Assembly: GCA_902790625.1 (NCBI GenBank)
Contig: CADASP010000003.1
Location: 124,001 to 188,000, forward strand
Source: an uncultured Prevotellaceae bacterium
GTDB taxonomy: Bacteria > Bacteroidota > Bacteroidia > Bacteroidales > Bacteroidaceae
Direction: 5' to 3'
DNA length: 64,000 nt
In this document: piece after piece, positions 61,564-64,000 of the stretch
How the letters are laid out: each line of letters opens with the position of its first letter
How positions within the stretch are numbered: position 1 is the stretch's first letter
Program-made: the position numbers and the translations under genes
Notes under the pieces: generated by a model
Databases searched by the model: none
Told to the model about the DNA's origin: nothing
Seen by the model: the letters and a program-made list of their open reading frames with translations, nothing else

Positions 61564-63090
61564 CTATCTTAAAGTAAAAATATCTCCCGTATCATCAGTT
61601 ACCTGACCATTTACAGGGTCAATTAAATAGCTGAATCTTTGTCCCGTAGGTGTATATGCCCTAATCAACGCTTTCCAGGATTCAAATTTTTCTACGGTTG
61701 GTGCCCCGGTAACGCACATGTCATTAAACCAAACTCCGTTTTCCCTAATCCTCAAACAGCGATTGCCATTGTAAAAACTCTTGTCTGCCAAATACCCTAT
61801 CACATCGTAAGCAGTGGAAAAACGATAAGAATTATTTGAAGAAGAACTTCGTGCAGAAGTGACATCCTGATAATCATCTGAAAGTGATTCCATATCATCC
61901 GAAGGCTGGTAGTCTTTGTTTTCTTTAATAAACTCCTTCATTTGTTTCTTATAGCCATGTATATCATCCAATACCCATTTCCCGTTTTCAAGAACCACTT
62001 TGATTTCTTCTTTTCTGGTTTCTGTTTGTCCACCAAAGCTAAACTTAAATGTCACTTTTGCCATTGCCTTATCGTCTTCAATGTTATAGACATCGTTCAC
62101 GGTAATGTTCATTGTCACATCGTCTTGCGCCATGTCCCAAAAACCAAATTCCCAGAAACCTATATACCCATCCTGAGCCATAAGTCTGTCAATCTCAGCC
62201 ACTCTGTTGTAAGTCTTCCTGAAATCAGATGAGAATAAACTTTCATCATATTCATGGACATTCCCTTCAACAACGTCGTCAAAAACCTCTTCCAATCTTG
62301 TGGTGATATGTTCTTTTGGTGGCAAAAACATAAATGGGAATTGTTTCCCATTGATTAGATTGTAGAATGTTCCCCTAAACTCCTTTCCGTCGAAAGTGCC
62401 TTCAAATCGTCCTGAGTTTTTGCCATTAGGCGCATACTCATTCATGGCGAGTGACCCGTTTCTTTTCAGTTTCCCGTTAAGCGACAGATTACCACCTGAA
62501 TCATAATGATACAGCCCAGTCACGTCCTTTCCGTCGATGGTGATAGACATCATTGCTCCGTATGGGCCTATCTCTCCCCTCAACTGGTAGGTGCCATCAA
62601 GGTCACTCTCCATGACATCATCAATACTGCTGTCAGACACATTCCTGTCAGACCCATTACCGCCAAACGTTCCCGACTGCCACATCCAAAGCCCAAGACC
62701 TATCAACGCAGCCACCAGCACACCAATGGTTGCATAAAGTACTTTCTTTGAGTTGCCTTTATTGCCCTCTTCATGATGAACAGGCTGAACTTGTGGCTTT
62801 TCCTGTGGGATAGGCTGAACATGAGATTCTTCCTGTGGGGCTGGTTGAACTTGAGGCTCTTCTTGAGGAATAGAATGAACTTGAGGCTCTTCCTGTGGTA
62901 CTGGCTGAACTTGAGGTTCTTCCTGTGGAACGGGTTGAACTTGTGGCGCTTCCTGTGGGACAGGCCGAACTTGTGCTTCTTCCTGTGGGACAGGTTCTTC
63001 TCCTTTTGTTGTCGTACATCCACACTTTGGGCATTTCACGGCCTTGTCTGAAATCATGTGGCCGCAACTTTTGCATTTAATCAGTGCCAT
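61564..63090 (-). CDS. Zinc-ribbon, single-TM protein with PQEEPQVQP repeats
   Basis: 508 residues. An N-terminal zinc ribbon (Cys6, Cys9, Cys20, Cys23) is followed by about eight units of a ten-residue repeat (PVPQEEPQVQ, residues 33-108), a transmembrane helix at about 119-137 and a large exported part. The exported part has a beta-rich region (LRGEIGPYGAMMSITIDGKD, GRFEGTFDGKEFRGTF) and an NTF2-like region around VTFKFSFGGQTETR. Its ribbon-linker-TM layout matches the proteins of the 36.9-54.0 kb operon, but it belongs to a separate two-gene operon. Confidence 0.82.
   Translation of the reverse strand: MALIKCKSCGHMISDKAVKCPKCGCTTTKGEEPVPQEEAQVRPVPQEAPQVQPVPQEEPQVQPVPQEEPQVHSIPQEEPQVQPAPQEESHVQPIPQEKPQVQPVHHEEGNKGNSKKVLYATIGVLVAALIGLGLWMWQSGTFGGNGSDRNVSDSSIDDVMESDLDGTYQLRGEIGPYGAMMSITIDGKDVTGLYHYDSGGNLSLNGKLKRNGSLAMNEYAPNGKNSGRFEGTFDGKEFRGTFYNLINGKQFPFMFLPPKEHITTRLEEVFDDVVEGNVHEYDESLFSSDFRKTYNRVAEIDRLMAQDGYIGFWEFGFWDMAQDDVTMNITVNDVYNIEDDKAMAKVTFKFSFGGQTETRKEEIKVVLENGKWVLDDIHGYKKQMKEFIKENKDYQPSDDMESLSDDYQDVTSARSSSSNNSYRFSTAYDVIGYLADKSFYNGNRCLRIRENGVWFNDMCVTGAPTVEKFESWKALIRAYTPTGQRFSYLIDPVNGQVTDDTGDIFTLR
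62767..62994 (-). repeat. 30-bp coding minisatellite
   Basis: About eight tandem units of 30 bases lie inside the zinc-ribbon gene, encoding the PQEEPQVQPV linker. The period preserves the reading frame, and units differ by a few substitutions. It resembles a CRISPR by spacing alone, but there are no spacers. Confidence 0.85.
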
Positions 63091-63095
63091 TTTAG

Positions 63096-63557
63096 TTAAA
63101 TATTTATATTATAAGGCGCACCATAGTCATTCACACCTTCATCTGATTTCTTAAACTGGAAGAAGATGGATACCCAAGGAACAAATATCCACCAACCGCT
63201 TCTGTTGATGTCATGAAGTCTACGAACGGTGACAGCCAGCGCTGGAATGAATACCACAACGACTCCAAGCCCCCATGAAGTAGCAATAAACCATAATGAG
63301 ATTAATATAAAAGACCAATACTCAAGTCTTGACGCCCTGCCACTGAAATCAAAATACCTTTGTGTGAGCGTTTCCCAAAACAATGCACCACATTCATAGA
63401 TCTTATTTGCCCAATCCGTTTTACTGGAGGAATTAGATGTGCCAGTGATAACCATAGTGATTCTCTCGCATTCACTTGCAGGACAGCCGCAATTAGGACA
63501 TTCATTCAAATTGCCATCAAAGACTTGCCCACAATCTTTACATTTCAATTTTTCCAT
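63096..63557 (-). CDS. Zinc ribbon fused to DUF805 membrane domain
   Basis: 153 residues. A zinc ribbon (Cys6, Cys9, Cys20, Cys23) precedes a DUF805 domain with the family motifs FSGRASRLEYW (about 71-81) and VTVRRLHDINRSGWW (about 109-123), plus three to four short membrane helices. DUF805 proteins are inner-membrane proteins of unknown function. The gene is five bases upstream of the larger zinc-ribbon gene, so the two form an operon. Confidence 0.85.
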   Translation of the reverse strand: MEKLKCKDCGQVFDGNLNECPNCGCPASECERITMVITGTSNSSSKTDWANKIYECGALFWETLTQRYFDFSGRASRLEYWSFILISLWFIATSWGLGVVVVFIPALAVTVRRLHDINRSGWWIFVPWVSIFFQFKKSDEGVNDYGAPYNINI

Positions 63558-63929
63558 TTTTTATTCTTTATCGCATTCAGACTCAAAATGCTCATAAATG
63601 ATTAGTAGTTCTGATGAAGGCACAAAAGGAAAGTGTGAGCCTACTTAATATATTCCATCTGTAGGCTCTCGACTGCCCTGTGCAAGAATAAGAAAGTCGC
63701 TCACACCTCAGGGCGTATATGTCATAAATACATATATCAATCCCAAGGTAGGCGTTCCTTCTATTCAGCTGCACAGGTGAGTTGTCGAGATTCACAGATG
63801 CGGAATAGCTAAACGCTTCCTAATTGTGTCTTTGCCGCAGTCCTTCTGCGACGCTGCAAATTTAAGAAGATTTTCCCAGAAACGCAAATTTATGAGCGAC
63901 TTTTTCTTTTCTTCCGCAAAAAATGGTGT
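63558..63929 (-). promoter_or_regulatory. Leader of the two-gene zinc-ribbon operon with shared motif
   Basis: A 371-base gap. A TAAATTTG -7 box (63864-63857, minus) is followed 35 bases later by TAGGAAGCGTTTAGCT (63822-63807), the same 16-base word found before the SrfB/SrfC operon. The leader to the first ATG is about 290 bases and contains no convincing gene; a 67-codon frame at 63592-63795 has no supporting features. Confidence 0.6.
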
Positions 63930-64000
63930 CTATTTGAACTTGATTACCCGGAAGTCGTTCTTGTTGTCGATGATGACACCGTCGGCATTGAGCTTTCGAG
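63930..64000 (-). CDS. C-terminal end of a gene running off the right edge
   Basis: On the minus strand an open frame enters from the edge and ends at TAG (63932-63930) with the protein-like tail KLNADGVIIDNKNDFRVIKF. Too little is present to name the family. It is the likely upstream neighbour of the zinc-ribbon pair. Confidence 0.6.
   Translation of the reverse strand, partial: RKLNADGVIIDNKNDFRVIKFK

Noticed and set aside
62767..62994. 30-bp regular spacing resembling a CRISPR array
   Set aside because: The units are contiguous with no unique spacers, encode a clean ten-residue repeat, and no cas genes are present.
63592..63795. A 67-codon frame upstream of the DUF805 gene
   Set aside because: No recognisable features or homology, and it lies in the predicted leader.

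Overview
The window looks like a chromosome segment of a Bacteroidota bacterium, most likely Prevotella-like. The reasons are the TAnnTTTG -7 promoter boxes (for example at 9794-9801, 31455-31462 and 54098-54105), the near absence of strong Shine-Dalgarno sites, gene families typical of Bacteroidales (DUF4421, a DUF5715-like protein, fused HisB), and the intergenic repeat families typical of that group. No species can be named from sequence alone.

Region 1 (1-29170, + strand) is one long surface-polysaccharide locus that enters from the left edge and ends at a 20-bp-stem terminator (29121-29169). It encodes two pyruvyl transferases, a ferredoxin/FrhB-like protein, a MurB-like flavoprotein, a Wzy-like polymerase, glycosyltransferases, two phosphoglycosyl transferases, a PglD/NeuD-like acetyltransferase, a PglE-like aminotransferase, a beta-helix lipoprotein, a membrane acyltransferase and a phosphocholine-type cassette (LicD, LicA-like, LicC-like, plus an IspD/TarI-like cytidylyltransferase). 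It also holds three acyl carrier proteins, three KAS III enzymes, three SDR reductases and an acyl-activating ligase. These probably build dedicated short (3-hydroxy)acyl groups that decorate the glycan. Between 9.6 and 13.3 kb the modules are more GC-rich and are separated by six copies of one dispersed repeat, as if assembled by shuffling.

Region 2 (29.2-36.2 kb) is housekeeping and lineage genes: a DUF4421 protein, a Gfo/Idh/MocA oxidoreductase, a membrane protein, HisB, RlmH, type II pantothenate kinase and a DUF5715-like protein. A mirror-symmetric divergent promoter lies at 31398-31467. Several intergenic repeat families occur here, and some have been captured inside coding sequences.

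Region 3 (36.6-54.0 kb, - strand) is the most unusual part. It is a tight ten-gene operon whose core is a SrfB-like actin-fold ATPase (1020 aa) and a SrfC-like P-loop NTPase (948 aa). With them are a second GTPase-like protein, an InlB-repeat membrane protein, an L,D-transpeptidase, a secreted protein and several zinc-ribbon/single-TM proteins. It resembles an energised envelope complex of unknown function. A truncated duplicate of its last gene follows.

Region 4 (54.5-64.0 kb, mostly - strand) has a sugar-isomerase-like protein, a poly-Asp lipoprotein, an outer-membrane barrel, a transmembrane Ser/Thr kinase, a hypothetical protein, a GMP-synthase ATP-pyrophosphatase subunit without a glutaminase domain, a decayed tnpB 3' end, and a second small zinc-ribbon operon that shares a leader motif with the large one. 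A further - strand gene runs off the right edge.
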